Part shown: one piece after another, positions 6,738 through 15,271 of the stretch
How positions within the stretch are numbered: position 1 is the stretch's first letter
Layout of the letters: the number at the start of each line of letters is the position of its first letter
Origin: Prolixibacteraceae bacterium
GTDB taxonomy: Bacteria > Bacteroidota > Bacteroidia > Bacteroidales > Prolixibacteraceae
Assembly (NCBI GenBank): GCA_003506435.1
Contig: DOAQ01000005.1
Span: forward strand, 1 to 44,357
DNA: 44,357 nt
Reading direction: 5' to 3'
Translations under genes and position numbers: made by a program
Notes under the pieces: generated by a model
The model's database searches: none
Seen by the model: the letters and a program-made list of their open reading frames with translations, nothing else
Told to the model about the DNA's origin: nothing

Positions 6738-8375
6738 ATGATAAAGAATAAGATGATAATATATATGCCGGTATTATTGGCGTTGGCGCTGATTATCGGC
6801 ATTTTTCTGGGAAACAGTTTGAATACCGGAAGTAACCAAAAGCTTGACAACTTCAGTATGGCGAAATCGAATAAGCTGGGTGCAATTGTCGATCTGATTG
6901 CAAATGCGTATGTCGATTCCGTTTCAACAGACGAACTGGTAGAAGAAGCCATCCCCGGTCTGTTGAAAAACCTTGACCCGCATACCACATACATTCCCGC
7001 CAAGGATATGCAGGAAGTCACCGAAGAAATGACTGGAAATTTCAGCGGCATTGGAGTGCAGTTTTCCATTCAGAATGATACCGTAATGGTCGTTGATGTT
7101 GTTTCGGGTGGACCTTCCCATGAATTGGGGCTTCTGCCGGGCGACCGTATTGTGACCGTGAACGACAGCACAATTGCCAGCGTTCAGGTTACCAACGAAA
7201 AAGTGATGAGCCTGCTTCGCGGAGAAAAGGGGACACATGTAAAAGTGGGAATCAAACGCAGGGGCATCGGAGACCTGATTAACTACGATATTGTCCGGGG
7301 CGACATACCAATTTTCAGTGTTGACGTGAGTTACATGATTGACGATGCAACTGGCTACATAAAAGTGAGCCGTTTTGGCGAGCGTACCTATGAAGAATTT
7401 ATGGATGCCCTTCAGAAACTTGGAGCAGAGGGAATGCAAAAAGTAATTGTTGACCTGCGCGGAAACCCCGGTGGCTATCTCGGGGCTGTCATCCGCATGG
7501 TGAATGAATTTCTGGAAGGGGGCGAATCCATTTTGTATACCGAAGGAAATTCGCAGGCCCGTAAAACGTACAATGCGTCGGAAAAAGGACAGCTAACAGA
7601 TAAGGATATTGTGGTTCTGATCGATGATTTCTCGGCTTCTGCCAGCGAGATTTTTGCCGGTGCCATACAGGATAATGACCGCGGCTGGGTTGTCGGACGT
7701 CGTTCATTTGGGAAAGGGCTTGTTCAGGAACAAATTCCGCTGATGGACGGTTCGGCATTGAGGCTCACGGTTTCGAGGTATTACACGCCCAGCGGCCGCT
7801 GCATACAGAAACCTTACGAAAACGGAACCGACGAATACTATCAAGACATCATGAAACGCATGGTACACGGCGAATTTCAGGTAGCCGACAGCATTCACAT
7901 GCCCGACTCTCTCAGTTATAAAACCCTGCACGGACGTACTGTTTACGGCGGCGGCGGAATTATGCCCGACTATTTTATTCCGGCCGACACAACCGGTTAT
8001 TCCGATTATTTTTCTGACCTGATTCAAAAGCGGCTGGTTTATACGTATGCACTTGACTTTGCTGACCAGCACCGCGATGAACTGAAAAAATTTAAAACGG
8101 CGGTGCCTCTCGATAACTATCTTTCAGAAAAAAATGTTCTCGTCGACTTTGTTGCCTACGCCGCACGCAACGGAGTACCCAAAAATGCTGAAGGACTGCG
8201 CATCTCAGGAAAAATAATTGATGTGCAACTGAGAGCTTACATTGCCCGCAATATTCTCGGAGAGGAAGGTTTTTACCCGATCATCATGCAGATCGACAAT
8301 ACATTAATGAAAGCAGTAGAGGTTTCGAAACAACCCGCGCCAAAATTTATGAAACTGCCTGTAACAAATCGGTGA
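6738..8375 (+). CDS. S41 family C-terminal processing peptidase
   Basis: This 545-residue protein has an N-terminal signal anchor (about 8-27), a PDZ domain at about 100-176 (GIGVQFS, GGPSHELGLLPGDRI) and the S41 catalytic core. The serine lies in SASASE (299-304) and the general-base lysine is K326 in FGKG. CtpA/Prc-type proteases cut proteins near their C-termini in the periplasm and act in envelope quality control. The C-terminal 150 residues extend beyond the catalytic domain, as in many Bacteroidota members. It follows the deaminase gene by 11 bp and precedes an ECF sigma/anti-sigma pair, so an envelope-stress connection is possible but not shown. Confidence 0.93.
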   Translation: MIKNKMIIYMPVLLALALIIGIFLGNSLNTGSNQKLDNFSMAKSNKLGAIVDLIANAYVDSVSTDELVEEAIPGLLKNLDPHTTYIPAKDMQEVTEEMTGNFSGIGVQFSIQNDTVMVVDVVSGGPSHELGLLPGDRIVTVNDSTIASVQVTNEKVMSLLRGEKGTHVKVGIKRRGIGDLINYDIVRGDIPIFSVDVSYMIDDATGYIKVSRFGERTYEEFMDALQKLGAEGMQKVIVDLRGNPGGYLGAVIRMVNEFLEGGESILYTEGNSQARKTYNASEKGQLTDKDIVVLIDDFSASASEIFAGAIQDNDRGWVVGRRSFGKGLVQEQIPLMDGSALRLTVSRYYTPSGRCIQKPYENGTDEYYQDIMKRMVHGEFQVADSIHMPDSLSYKTLHGRTVYGGGGIMPDYFIPADTTGYSDYFSDLIQKRLVYTYALDFADQHRDELKKFKTAVPLDNYLSEKNVLVDFVAYAARNGVPKNAEGLRISGKIIDVQLRAYIARNILGEEGFYPIIMQIDNTLMKAVEVSKQPAPKFMKLPVTNR

Positions 8376-8413
8376 CAAACGCGTCATAGCGAAGTACGAA
8401 GGTTTAAACCATT

Positions 8414-8899
8414 ATGACCGTTAACGAATACAATCAGTCAGTTGACCAGTTTTCGGACCGCATCTACCGCTTTATCCTGAAAAACCTCCGGGATGAAGAA
8501 AGGGCTCGCGACATTGTTCAGGATTGCTATGAAAAATTATGGCGCAATGTTGACAATGTAAGTTTTGAAAAGGTAAAGCCGTACATGTTTTCGATGGCTT
8601 ACCATACCATGATTGACGTTATCCGGAAAGAACAACGGATAAGCATCGTGGAAGATCATCAACTGCCTGAAGATATTCATTTTGACCAGTATTCAGATTT
8701 GGGCGAGGTACTCGACAAAGCGCTTGCTCAATTGCCCGAAATACAACGGTTGGTTGTTCTTTTGCGCGATTACGAAGGATATTCGTATGAAGAAATCGCG
8801 CAAATTGCTTCTCTCTCCGAGTCGCAGGTAAAAGTTTACATTTACCGTGGACGTGTTTTTCTGAAAAATGTGATTGGTAAAATTGAAGTATTGGTGTAA
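8414..8899 (+). CDS. ECF-type RNA polymerase sigma factor
   Basis: This 161-residue protein has region 2 at about 10-75 (RARDIVQDCYEKLWRN for the 2.2-2.3 helix) and region 4 at about 100-155 (QRLVVLLRDYEGYSYEEIAQI with the HTH in SESQVKVYIYRGR). It lacks regions 1 and 3, as expected for the ECF group. The next gene starts one base after its stop and encodes its probable anti-sigma factor. The two outer-membrane barrel genes downstream may belong to its regulon. The inducing signal is unknown. Confidence 0.93.
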   Translation: MTVNEYNQSVDQFSDRIYRFILKNLRDEERARDIVQDCYEKLWRNVDNVSFEKVKPYMFSMAYHTMIDVIRKEQRISIVEDHQLPEDIHFDQYSDLGEVLDKALAQLPEIQRLVVLLRDYEGYSYEEIAQIASLSESQVKVYIYRGRVFLKNVIGKIEVLV

Positions 8900-8900
8900 G

Positions 8901-9938
8901 ATGGAAATCAGCAGAAAAAATTACGAAATATTCTTCATGGATTACCTCGATGGAAAACTGGAAGGAAAAGAAATTGACCGATTCCTGGATTTCATCGAAC
9001 AAAACCCGGACTTAAAAGAAGAACTGGCAGGCATTGAAGGTTTGAAATTGCCTGTTGAGAAAGTAAATTTTGGCAACAAGAAAGCACTTTATAAAACCGG
9101 AAAGCAAAAACCGGAAACCGAAAATTTTACGGCTGTTGCCTACATGGAAGGCGATCTTTCCGAACTGGACCGTAAATTATTCCTGAAACATTTGGAATTT
9201 CATCCCGAACAGGCGAAAGAAGTGGAGTTACTCATGAAAGCCCGTTTGCAGGCCGATGAAACCATTGTGTTTCCTTCGAAAGAAAAACTGTACCGCCGCG
9301 GCTTTCCAAAACAACTGATTTACTGGGGATCGCGGGCAGCAGCCATCCTTTTGCTGGCTTTCGCTGTTTGGACGGTTTTCAATTATAACCATTGGGAAAG
9401 GATAGTCAGCCAGCCTGAAAACATCGTTTTGAAAAATCAGGAACCAATAAACAGCGAAGAGATAATTCAGAAAGAAAAACAGGAAATTGCCAAAGTGGAA
9501 ATTCCGGAACAAACGAACATTCCGGCTTCAGAAATAAAGAAGGAAACAAGTAAAATCGTTGTGCCGGAAAGCGCTGCTAAGAAGACCACTTCGATTACGG
9601 AACGCGAGCCGGAAACCCTCGACCTGATCCGTCCGATCCTTGCTCAACTGGAGCCGGTTGAACGTGCTCAGGAAAATGAATTGGTTGCCGACCCGGTACG
9701 AAACGAAAAAGAAGATACACAATCAGAATATTATACCATCGACAGCTATCTTGCTGAGAAAGTTTTGAAAATTAAACGGAGTGACAAATCCGAAAGCAAA
9801 TCGCTGATTGAATCGGGCCTTGATTTGGCCGGTAATGTCAGCGGGAACAGGCTTCGCTACGAAACCGAAAAAGGAAAAATATCGAAGATCAGTTTTGATA
9901 CCCGCCTGCTTGCGTTTTCAATTCCTGTAAAAAATTAG
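8901..9938 (+). CDS. Membrane anti-sigma-like protein with duplicated N-domain
   Basis: This 345-residue protein is read from the ATG at 8901; a frame beginning at 8874 would overlap the sigma gene without gain. Residues about 7-42 (FMDYLDGKLEGKEIDRF) and about 80-115 (AVAYMEGDLSELDRKLF) share spacing and pattern, so the anti-sigma-like fold appears twice. One membrane helix follows at about 139-160 (AAAILLLAFAVWTVF). A long periplasmic region rich in Glu, Lys and Pro comes next, then a C-terminal motif ending IPVKN. Neither copy has the His-Cys zinc motif. The topology fits cytoplasmic sigma binding and periplasmic sensing. Confidence 0.72.
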   Translation: MEISRKNYEIFFMDYLDGKLEGKEIDRFLDFIEQNPDLKEELAGIEGLKLPVEKVNFGNKKALYKTGKQKPETENFTAVAYMEGDLSELDRKLFLKHLEFHPEQAKEVELLMKARLQADETIVFPSKEKLYRRGFPKQLIYWGSRAAAILLLAFAVWTVFNYNHWERIVSQPENIVLKNQEPINSEEIIQKEKQEIAKVEIPEQTNIPASEIKKETSKIVVPESAAKKTTSITEREPETLDLIRPILAQLEPVERAQENELVADPVRNEKEDTQSEYYTIDSYLAEKVLKIKRSDKSESKSLIESGLDLAGNVSGNRLRYETEKGKISKISFDTRLLAFSIPVKN

Positions 9939-9950
9939 ATACTGCTGTAA

Positions 9951-9962
9951 CTTTCCGGAAAG
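9951..9962. repeat. Perfect palindrome CTTTCCGGAAAG
   Basis: A 12-bp perfect palindrome lies 10 bp after the anti-sigma stop and before the barrel gene. It lacks a following T-run, so it is more likely a small operator or processing hairpin than a terminator. Confidence 0.3.
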
Positions 9963-9998
9963 CTCATTCGTCAGAGGGAAAATTTAAAGTTGGAAGTC

Positions 9999-10931
9999 AT
10001 GAAACAAGGAACAATGAATAGCATGAAAACCTTAGCTGTAATTATTTTAATCGCTTTCGGCCTGAATACCGTTTCGGCACAGGAGGCCACCGAAGCTCCG
10101 GATGCGGAGAAAAAACATAAAATTACCGGAACAATTGCTGTTTCAATTGGTAACGATACCGACGAAACGGAAAAATCAGGAACCGACACCACCACAATCC
10201 GGATGGGGAAAAAAGAGATCATTATTATTGAATCGGGGAACGATAAGCATGTGGATATACGGAAATCGGATAAAGAGTATGACAAGGACGAAAAGGACTG
10301 CGACAGCGATAAATTCAACGGGCACTGGTCTGGAATCGATCTCGGAGTGAACGGCTACACCGACGAAAACTACGACATGTATGGCGGTCTCGAATTTATG
10401 GAGCTCAACCAGCCGAAGTCGCTGGAAGTGAACCTGAATTTTGCGGAATACAACATCGGACTGCAAAAAAACAAAAACAACATTGGACTGGTAACCGGGA
10501 TGGGCATTTCGTACAACAATTACAAGTTCGACAATCCGTACACGATCCGGAAAGTTGACGGGATAATTGAACCTTTAGCGCTCAACCCCGACAACTATGA
10601 AAAATCGAAACTCACGGTTTCCTACCTCACCGTTCCGTTAATGCTTGAATTTCAAATCCCGGTGAACGACGGTTCCAACAAATTATTTATTTCCGGAGGG
10701 ATTTTGGGAGGTTTAAATATCGGTTCGCACACGAAAGTGAAATGGGACGACAAAAAAGAAAAGGAAAGAGGCGGTTTTAGCATCAATCCGTTTAAATATG
10801 CCGCGATTTGCAAGATCGGGCTGAAAGACATCAGCCTCTATGCCACTTACAACCTGTCGCCATTGTTTAAAGACGGCAAGGGACCTGACCTGACCCCGTT
10901 CTCTGTCGGAATTAGTTTTATTAATTTCTAA
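9999..10931 (+). CDS. Outer-membrane beta-barrel protein, PorT-like
   Basis: This encodes 310 residues from the ATG at 9999. Internal Mets at 10014 and 10023 are alternatives that give a more typical signal peptide (MKTLAVIILIAFG, cleaved near VSAQ). An acidic and lysine-rich linker (residues 25-100) precedes a barrel region that begins at GHWSGIDLGVNGY. It has alternating aromatic strands, and the protein ends in PFSVGISFINF with the terminal Phe usual for BamA-assembled barrels. It is paralogous to the next gene. It probably belongs with the sigma/anti-sigma pair. Its cargo or function is unknown. Confidence 0.75.
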   Translation: MKQGTMNSMKTLAVIILIAFGLNTVSAQEATEAPDAEKKHKITGTIAVSIGNDTDETEKSGTDTTTIRMGKKEIIIIESGNDKHVDIRKSDKEYDKDEKDCDSDKFNGHWSGIDLGVNGYTDENYDMYGGLEFMELNQPKSLEVNLNFAEYNIGLQKNKNNIGLVTGMGISYNNYKFDNPYTIRKVDGIIEPLALNPDNYEKSKLTVSYLTVPLMLEFQIPVNDGSNKLFISGGILGGLNIGSHTKVKWDDKKEKERGGFSINPFKYAAICKIGLKDISLYATYNLSPLFKDGKGPDLTPFSVGISFINF

Positions 10932-10953
10932 AATAGCCTGAAAACAAGCGGAC

Positions 10954-10985
10954 AAGAGTTTATCGGATACGGTAAGCTCTTTTTT
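10954..10985 (+). terminator. Rho-independent terminator after first barrel gene
   Basis: AAGAGTTTA (10954-10962) pairs with TAAGCTCTT (10973-10981), with one T-G pair and a 10-nt loop. A run of six T (10980-10985) follows. It probably ends the transcript of the ECF, anti-sigma and barrel genes. Confidence 0.65.
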
Positions 10986-10996
10986 GCGTTTCGTAT

Positions 10997-11004
10997 TAAC
11001 TTTG
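10997..11004 (+). promoter_or_regulatory. Candidate -7 box TAACTTTG
   Basis: This TAnnTTTG match lies just after the terminator and 94 bp before the second barrel gene. That placement is consistent with separate transcription of the second paralogue. The -33 element is not clear. Confidence 0.35.
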
Positions 11005-11098
11005 CAGAGCCGGTTATAAAAGGATAGCAGGAAACAGGGATTCGCAATTTCCGTAAGCTGCTGATCATTTTTGGCGACCATAACCAAAACAGGATGCA

Positions 11099-11902
11099 AT
11101 GAAGAAAACAATTTTTACCCTTCTGATTTTTTTGCTGACTATCAATACTTTTTCGCAACAAACCGATACCATTGACGTGAGCAAACCAACCCTGAGAAAA
11201 TTATCCGGCATTGTCGATATTGAGGATTTGGTAAAAGAAGGATTTAATTACTGGGAAGAAGAATTTACAGGGCACTGGGCAGGCATCGCATTTGGGCTAA
11301 ATGGTTTTGCAAAAGCCGATTACAGTTTGTACCCTGAAGAACAGAAAGGCTTTCTGGATAGCGACATGTTAAAATCACATTCCCTGCAAATCAATCTTTT
11401 TCAGATTTCAAAAGGATTACAGTCGAACCGGAATGCCATTGGGCTGGTCACTGGTCTTGGAATGAATATCAGAAGTTACCGGCTCAGTAGCAATACAACC
11501 ATCGAACAGGCTGACAATGGCATGATTTATCCGAAAACCCTGCATTTTGAAAGTAACCAGAAATCGAAACTTTCTTCAGTTTATCTGACTGTTCCCCTGT
11601 TGCTCGAATTTCAGATCCCGGTGAAGCATTATGCCAACCGGTTCTATGTTTCCGGCGGCTTGATTGCCAACAAACGACTGAGTACACACACGAAAATAAA
11701 ATACCGGAAAGACGATCAAAAGGAAAAACTGAAAATCCCCGGCAGCTATTCTATTCCTGAATACAAATTGTCGGCAACCGTTCGCATGGGCTATCGCCGG
11801 ATCAATATTTTTGCTTCGTACGATCTGGCACCGCTTTTCAAAAACGATAAAGGGCCTGTGCTTTACCCTTACACGGTCGGAATTTATTTACTCGGGTTTT
11901 AA
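11099..11902 (+). CDS. Outer-membrane beta-barrel protein, second paralogue
   Basis: This 267-residue protein has a signal peptide (MKKTIFTLLIFLLTINTFSQ, cleavage near residue 20). A barrel shares a string of short motifs with the preceding gene: GHWAGI-FGLNGF, RNAIGLVTGLG, SVYLTVPLLLEFQIPV, YVSGGLI, LSTHTKIK and the C-terminal KGPVLYPYTVGIYLLGF. It lacks the long charged linker of its neighbour. The two genes are a tandem duplication that has diverged. The protein is probably inserted in the outer membrane; its function is not known. A terminator and new -7 box precede it. Confidence 0.75.
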   Translation: MKKTIFTLLIFLLTINTFSQQTDTIDVSKPTLRKLSGIVDIEDLVKEGFNYWEEEFTGHWAGIAFGLNGFAKADYSLYPEEQKGFLDSDMLKSHSLQINLFQISKGLQSNRNAIGLVTGLGMNIRSYRLSSNTTIEQADNGMIYPKTLHFESNQKSKLSSVYLTVPLLLEFQIPVKHYANRFYVSGGLIANKRLSTHTKIKYRKDDQKEKLKIPGSYSIPEYKLSATVRMGYRRINIFASYDLAPLFKNDKGPVLYPYTVGIYLLGF

Positions 11903-11935
11903 AAGCAAATTCGTGGGTACAGCCTCTTTTTTCTT

Positions 11936-11943
11936 TAATTTTG
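11936..11943 (+). promoter_or_regulatory. Candidate -7 box TAATTTTG
   Basis: This TAnnTTTG match lies 27 bp before the peptidase E start. An imperfect -33 (TTCG at 11910-11913) lies about 22 bp upstream. Confidence 0.4.
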
Positions 11944-11970
11944 AAAATATGCTAATTTAATTCTGAAGAC

Positions 11971-12678
11971 ATGAGACTTTTACTAATCAGCAATTCCACC
12001 ATGCCGGGCGAAGCCTACCTGGATTATCCGAAATATGAAATTCAGAAATTTCTGGGAAGTAAACCGTTAACTGCCGTTTTTATTCCGTTTGCAGCGGTTA
12101 CTTTTTCGTATGATGAATACGAACGAAAGGTGGAAGAGCGGTTCAGCGAAATCGGGCATCATGTAAAAAGCGTTCACCGGTTTTCCGATCCGGTACAAGC
12201 AGTTGAGAAAGCCGAAGCGATCGTGGTGGGTGGCGGAAATACCTGGCAGTTGGTGCGAACTATGAGGGGTCAGAATTTAATTACCGCCATTCGCAGACGT
12301 GTTTTGGAAGGAATTCCCTACGTTGGGTGGAGCGCCGGGGCAAATGTAGCCTGTCCTACCTTGCGCACAACCAACGATATGCCCATCATCGATCCGAAAG
12401 GTTTCGACTGCATGAACCTGGTTCCGTTTCAGATTAATCCGCATTATCTCGATAAAAATCCGGAAGGACATGGAGGTGAAACCCGCGAACAGCGAATCGA
12501 AGAATTCCTGGAAATTAATCCTGAAATGTATGTGGTTGGCCTGCGCGAAGGGACTATGCTGAAATATGAAAATGAGAAACTCGAACTGATCGGAAACCTG
12601 CCTGTACGGATTTTCAGAAAAGGAAAATTACCAGAGGAGGTTGAAGCCGGAGGAAATCTTGACTTCCTTCTAAAATAA
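11971..12678 (+). CDS. pepE: Peptidase E (alpha-aspartyl dipeptidase)
   Basis: This 235-residue cytoplasmic enzyme of the S51 family has the length of the E. coli protein. The nucleophile is S121 in GWSAGAN. The preceding GGGNTWQLV loop (about 90-98) and the segment TLRTTNDMPI are family hallmarks. Peptidase E hydrolyses dipeptides with an N-terminal aspartate. The gene appears monocistronic: it has its own -7 box upstream and nearly 100 bp before the next gene. No oddities were noted. Confidence 0.92.
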   Translation: MRLLLISNSTMPGEAYLDYPKYEIQKFLGSKPLTAVFIPFAAVTFSYDEYERKVEERFSEIGHHVKSVHRFSDPVQAVEKAEAIVVGGGNTWQLVRTMRGQNLITAIRRRVLEGIPYVGWSAGANVACPTLRTTNDMPIIDPKGFDCMNLVPFQINPHYLDKNPEGHGGETREQRIEEFLEINPEMYVVGLREGTMLKYENEKLELIGNLPVRIFRKGKLPEEVEAGGNLDFLLK

Positions 12679-12745
12679 AAAGTATACGTTGGATTAACAT
12701 ACGGCAGATAATTTCATGGATTCCCGCTGCCGCATTAAAAGTTCC

Positions 12746-12753
12746 TAATTTTG
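12746..12753 (+). promoter_or_regulatory. Candidate -7 box TAATTTTG
   Basis: This TAnnTTTG match lies 19 bp before the transporter start. It repeats the arrangement seen before the deaminase gene. The -33 is not clear. Confidence 0.4.
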
Positions 12754-12772
12754 TGGCGTTAACTTTTCATAT

Positions 12773-14356
12773 ATGGAATTTCTGACCAATAGTTATTTTG
12801 CTTTGTTTCTGATTATTGCCATTGGGTTTCTGATCGGAAGGCTACAGTTTGCAGGCATATCGCTCGATGTTTCTGCGGTAATTTTTGTCGCCTTGGTTTT
12901 TGGTCATTTTGGAGTAATTATCCCCAACGATTTTCAGTACCTCGGACTGGTGCTTTTCATTTTTACTATTGGCATTCAGGCCGGGCCCGGTTTCTTCGAA
13001 TCGTTTAAAAAGAACGGACGGGCGCTGGCGATGCTGACTATGGCATTAATTCTTACTTCAGGTTTGGTAACCTATATTTTCTTCCGGATGTTCGATATCG
13101 ACAAAAATATTTGCATTGGTTTGCTTACCGGGGCTCTCACCAGTACCCCGGGGCTGGCCGCCGCCATTGATACAACCGGGTCGCCGCTGGCATCCATTGG
13201 GTATGGTATTGGTTACCCGTTTGGGGTGATCGGAGTGATTCTGTTTGTTAAACTGTTGCCAAGGTTTATGAAGATTAACATCCGGAAAGCAGAAGAAGAT
13301 TACCAAAACGAACAGGAGGAAGGTTATCCGGAGGTTATAAAAAAGAATTTCGTGGTTGAGAACGAAAATGTGGTTGGCAAATCGATCGGGGAACTTCGTT
13401 TCCGGCAGATGACCAAAGCAGTTATTTCGCGCATTATGCACGACGATACGGCGGTAACACCAACTCCGGGGTCTGTTCTGTATAAAGGTGACATTATTAA
13501 AGCCGTTGGGACCGAAAGCGCACTGGAACAGGTAAAATTGCTGATTGGCCCCGAAACTGATTTCGATATTCCGCTGAGCAATAAATACGAGGTCTCTTTC
13601 ATCATGGTGACAAACAAGGAAGTGGTGAACAAAACCATCGCCCAGATGAACCTTCTGAATACCTACAATGCCACGATTACCCGTATTCGCCGTGCAGGGA
13701 TCATCTTTTCCCCAACTCCTGATTTTAAACTCCAGTTTGCAGACAAAATCATGATTGCCGGAAGCAAGGAAAACCTTGAACAGGTGGCAAAAATCTTCGG
13801 AAACGACGACCGCAAACTTTCCGACACCGACTTCCTGCCCATCGCATTGGGAATTATTATCGGAATACTGGTCGGACAAATCGGCCTTAATTTCGGTTCC
13901 TTTTATTTCAATCTGGGATTAACCGGAGGCATCTTGTTCACTGCCTTAATTTTGGGACGTATCGGCAAAACCGGCCCCATTATGTGGACCATGACCGGGG
14001 CTGCAAACCAGTTGTTGCGCCAGCTCGGATTGCTGTTTTTCCTTGCCGCAGTTGGTTCCAGCGCCGGGGCAAATATGGTCGAAACGTTTGAAACGTATGG
14101 TTTTGGACTGTTTGCTATTGGGGCGGTAATTACCCTGCTCCCGATGATTGTGGCAACCGTGATCGCCCGTGTTTTCCTGAAAATGAATTTTCTGTCGCTT
14201 TTAGGAACACTCACCGGCGGCATGACCAGCACGCCCGGTTTGGCTGCCATCGATTCCATGACCGACACCAATGCGCCATCCATTGCCTACGCAACGGTTT
14301 ACCCGATTGCAATGGTAGTGCTGATTGTGGTAGTGCAGATATTGAGTATGTTGTAA
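12773..14356 (+). CDS. YidE/AspT-type transporter with RCK_C domains
   Basis: This 527-residue inner-membrane protein is built of two membrane halves (about 1-170 and 355-527) around a cytoplasmic part with two RCK_C-like modules (about 190-265 and 275-345). The signature of the AspT-YidE-YbjL duplication family appears once in each half: LTGALTSTPGLAA at about 118-130 and LTGGMTSTPGLAA at about 480-492. AspT exchanges aspartate for alanine; for YidE-type proteins the substrate is unknown, so an anion or amino-acid exchanger is the safest description. RCK_C modules usually bind a regulatory ligand. Confidence 0.88.
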   Translation: MEFLTNSYFALFLIIAIGFLIGRLQFAGISLDVSAVIFVALVFGHFGVIIPNDFQYLGLVLFIFTIGIQAGPGFFESFKKNGRALAMLTMALILTSGLVTYIFFRMFDIDKNICIGLLTGALTSTPGLAAAIDTTGSPLASIGYGIGYPFGVIGVILFVKLLPRFMKINIRKAEEDYQNEQEEGYPEVIKKNFVVENENVVGKSIGELRFRQMTKAVISRIMHDDTAVTPTPGSVLYKGDIIKAVGTESALEQVKLLIGPETDFDIPLSNKYEVSFIMVTNKEVVNKTIAQMNLLNTYNATITRIRRAGIIFSPTPDFKLQFADKIMIAGSKENLEQVAKIFGNDDRKLSDTDFLPIALGIIIGILVGQIGLNFGSFYFNLGLTGGILFTALILGRIGKTGPIMWTMTGAANQLLRQLGLLFFLAAVGSSAGANMVETFETYGFGLFAIGAVITLLPMIVATVIARVFLKMNFLSLLGTLTGGMTSTPGLAAIDSMTDTNAPSIAYATVYPIAMVVLIVVVQILSML

Positions 14357-14517
14357 CCGCACATCAAAGATTATACTATAATAATCCGTCGATCAAACAA
14401 TTCATCACTCCATTTTTCTGTACCAACATGTCTTTCTCCAGGTTCCAACAAATCAAAGAAATCATACCTTTGACCAGCCAGTTTATGGTTTATACCTTCA
14501 GGTTGTTCTCTAAAATA

Positions 14518-14525
14518 TAAATTTG
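14518..14525 (+). promoter_or_regulatory. Candidate -7 box TAAATTTG
   Basis: This TAnnTTTG match lies 48 bp before the ATG of the FecI-like sigma gene. A second match, TACCTTTG, lies at 14465-14472. Either could drive the sigma/FecR operon through the housekeeping sigma factor. The rest of 14357-14517 shows no gene. Confidence 0.35.
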
Positions 14526-14573
14526 CGGGTATAGTTCATTCTGTATAATTTAGAGAAATCAATATTGATTTTG

Positions 14574-15137
14574 ATGAGGAAAGGTGATTCACATATTTGG
14601 GATCAGTTGAAATCCGGGGATAAGCAATCATTCGAGATGCTTTTTAAAACCTACTATCCTCAATTGTGCCTTTTTTCAAAACAGTATACCAAAGACATGG
14701 ACGATGCCCGGGAAGTTGTTCAGGAACTGTTTGTTTATCTTTGGGAAAACAAGGAAAAAATCAGAAATATTGATTCAGTAAAATCGTACATATTCACTGC
14801 ATTAAAATTTAACAGCATCCGCAAATACAACGACAGTTCCTCTATGACAATTGAAATTTTTGATGTTTCTGAAGAAAAATTCATCACCGATTTTCACGAT
14901 GAAATAGAATATGCAGAATTACAACATGCTATTTTTCAGACCATAGAACTGTTGTCACCCCAGTGCCGGAGAATTTTTGAGATGAGCCGGTTCGAAAAAC
15001 TCACCTATAAAGAAATAGCTGACAGTCTGGACATATCAATCAAAACAGTTGAAGCACAAATCAGCAAAGCCCTTCGCAACCTTCAAAAAATGCTCAACAA
15101 ATATCTCATCGCGATCTTTCTCTTTTTAATCCCCTGA
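14574..15137 (+). CDS. FecI-like ECF sigma factor of the glycan locus
   Basis: This encodes 187 residues from the ATG of MRKGDSH; a TTG nine bases upstream is discarded. Region 2 is at about 20-85 (DAREVVQELFVYLWENKEKI) and region 4 at about 120-175 (LSPQCRRIFEMSRFEKLTYKEIADSL with HTH SIKTVEAQI). The phrase PQCRRIFEMSR is typical of the large Bacteroidota sigma family encoded with FecR and SusC. It should direct transcription of the SusC/SusD operon when released by the FecR protein encoded 134 bp downstream. A T-run and CCCGTAAGGGTGTATCCC lie in that gap, as is common between such genes. Confidence 0.93.
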   Translation: MRKGDSHIWDQLKSGDKQSFEMLFKTYYPQLCLFSKQYTKDMDDAREVVQELFVYLWENKEKIRNIDSVKSYIFTALKFNSIRKYNDSSSMTIEIFDVSEEKFITDFHDEIEYAELQHAIFQTIELLSPQCRRIFEMSRFEKLTYKEIADSLDISIKTVEAQISKALRNLQKMLNKYLIAIFLFLIP

Positions 15138-15271
15138 TAAAAAGAATTTTAACTTTGATGCTGATACTTTCCCATTCATTCAGGAATCAAAAAATTCAAC
15201 AATTTTTTTTCTTCCCGTAAGGGTGTATCCCACTTTTTTACTCTTATCAGTAGAAACAAAAAATTCGCATT

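Noticed and set aside
12277..13879. Long minus-strand frames opposite peptidase E and the transporter
   Set aside because: They mirror well-recognised plus-strand genes and have unusual His/Cys-rich composition, so they are antisense shadows.
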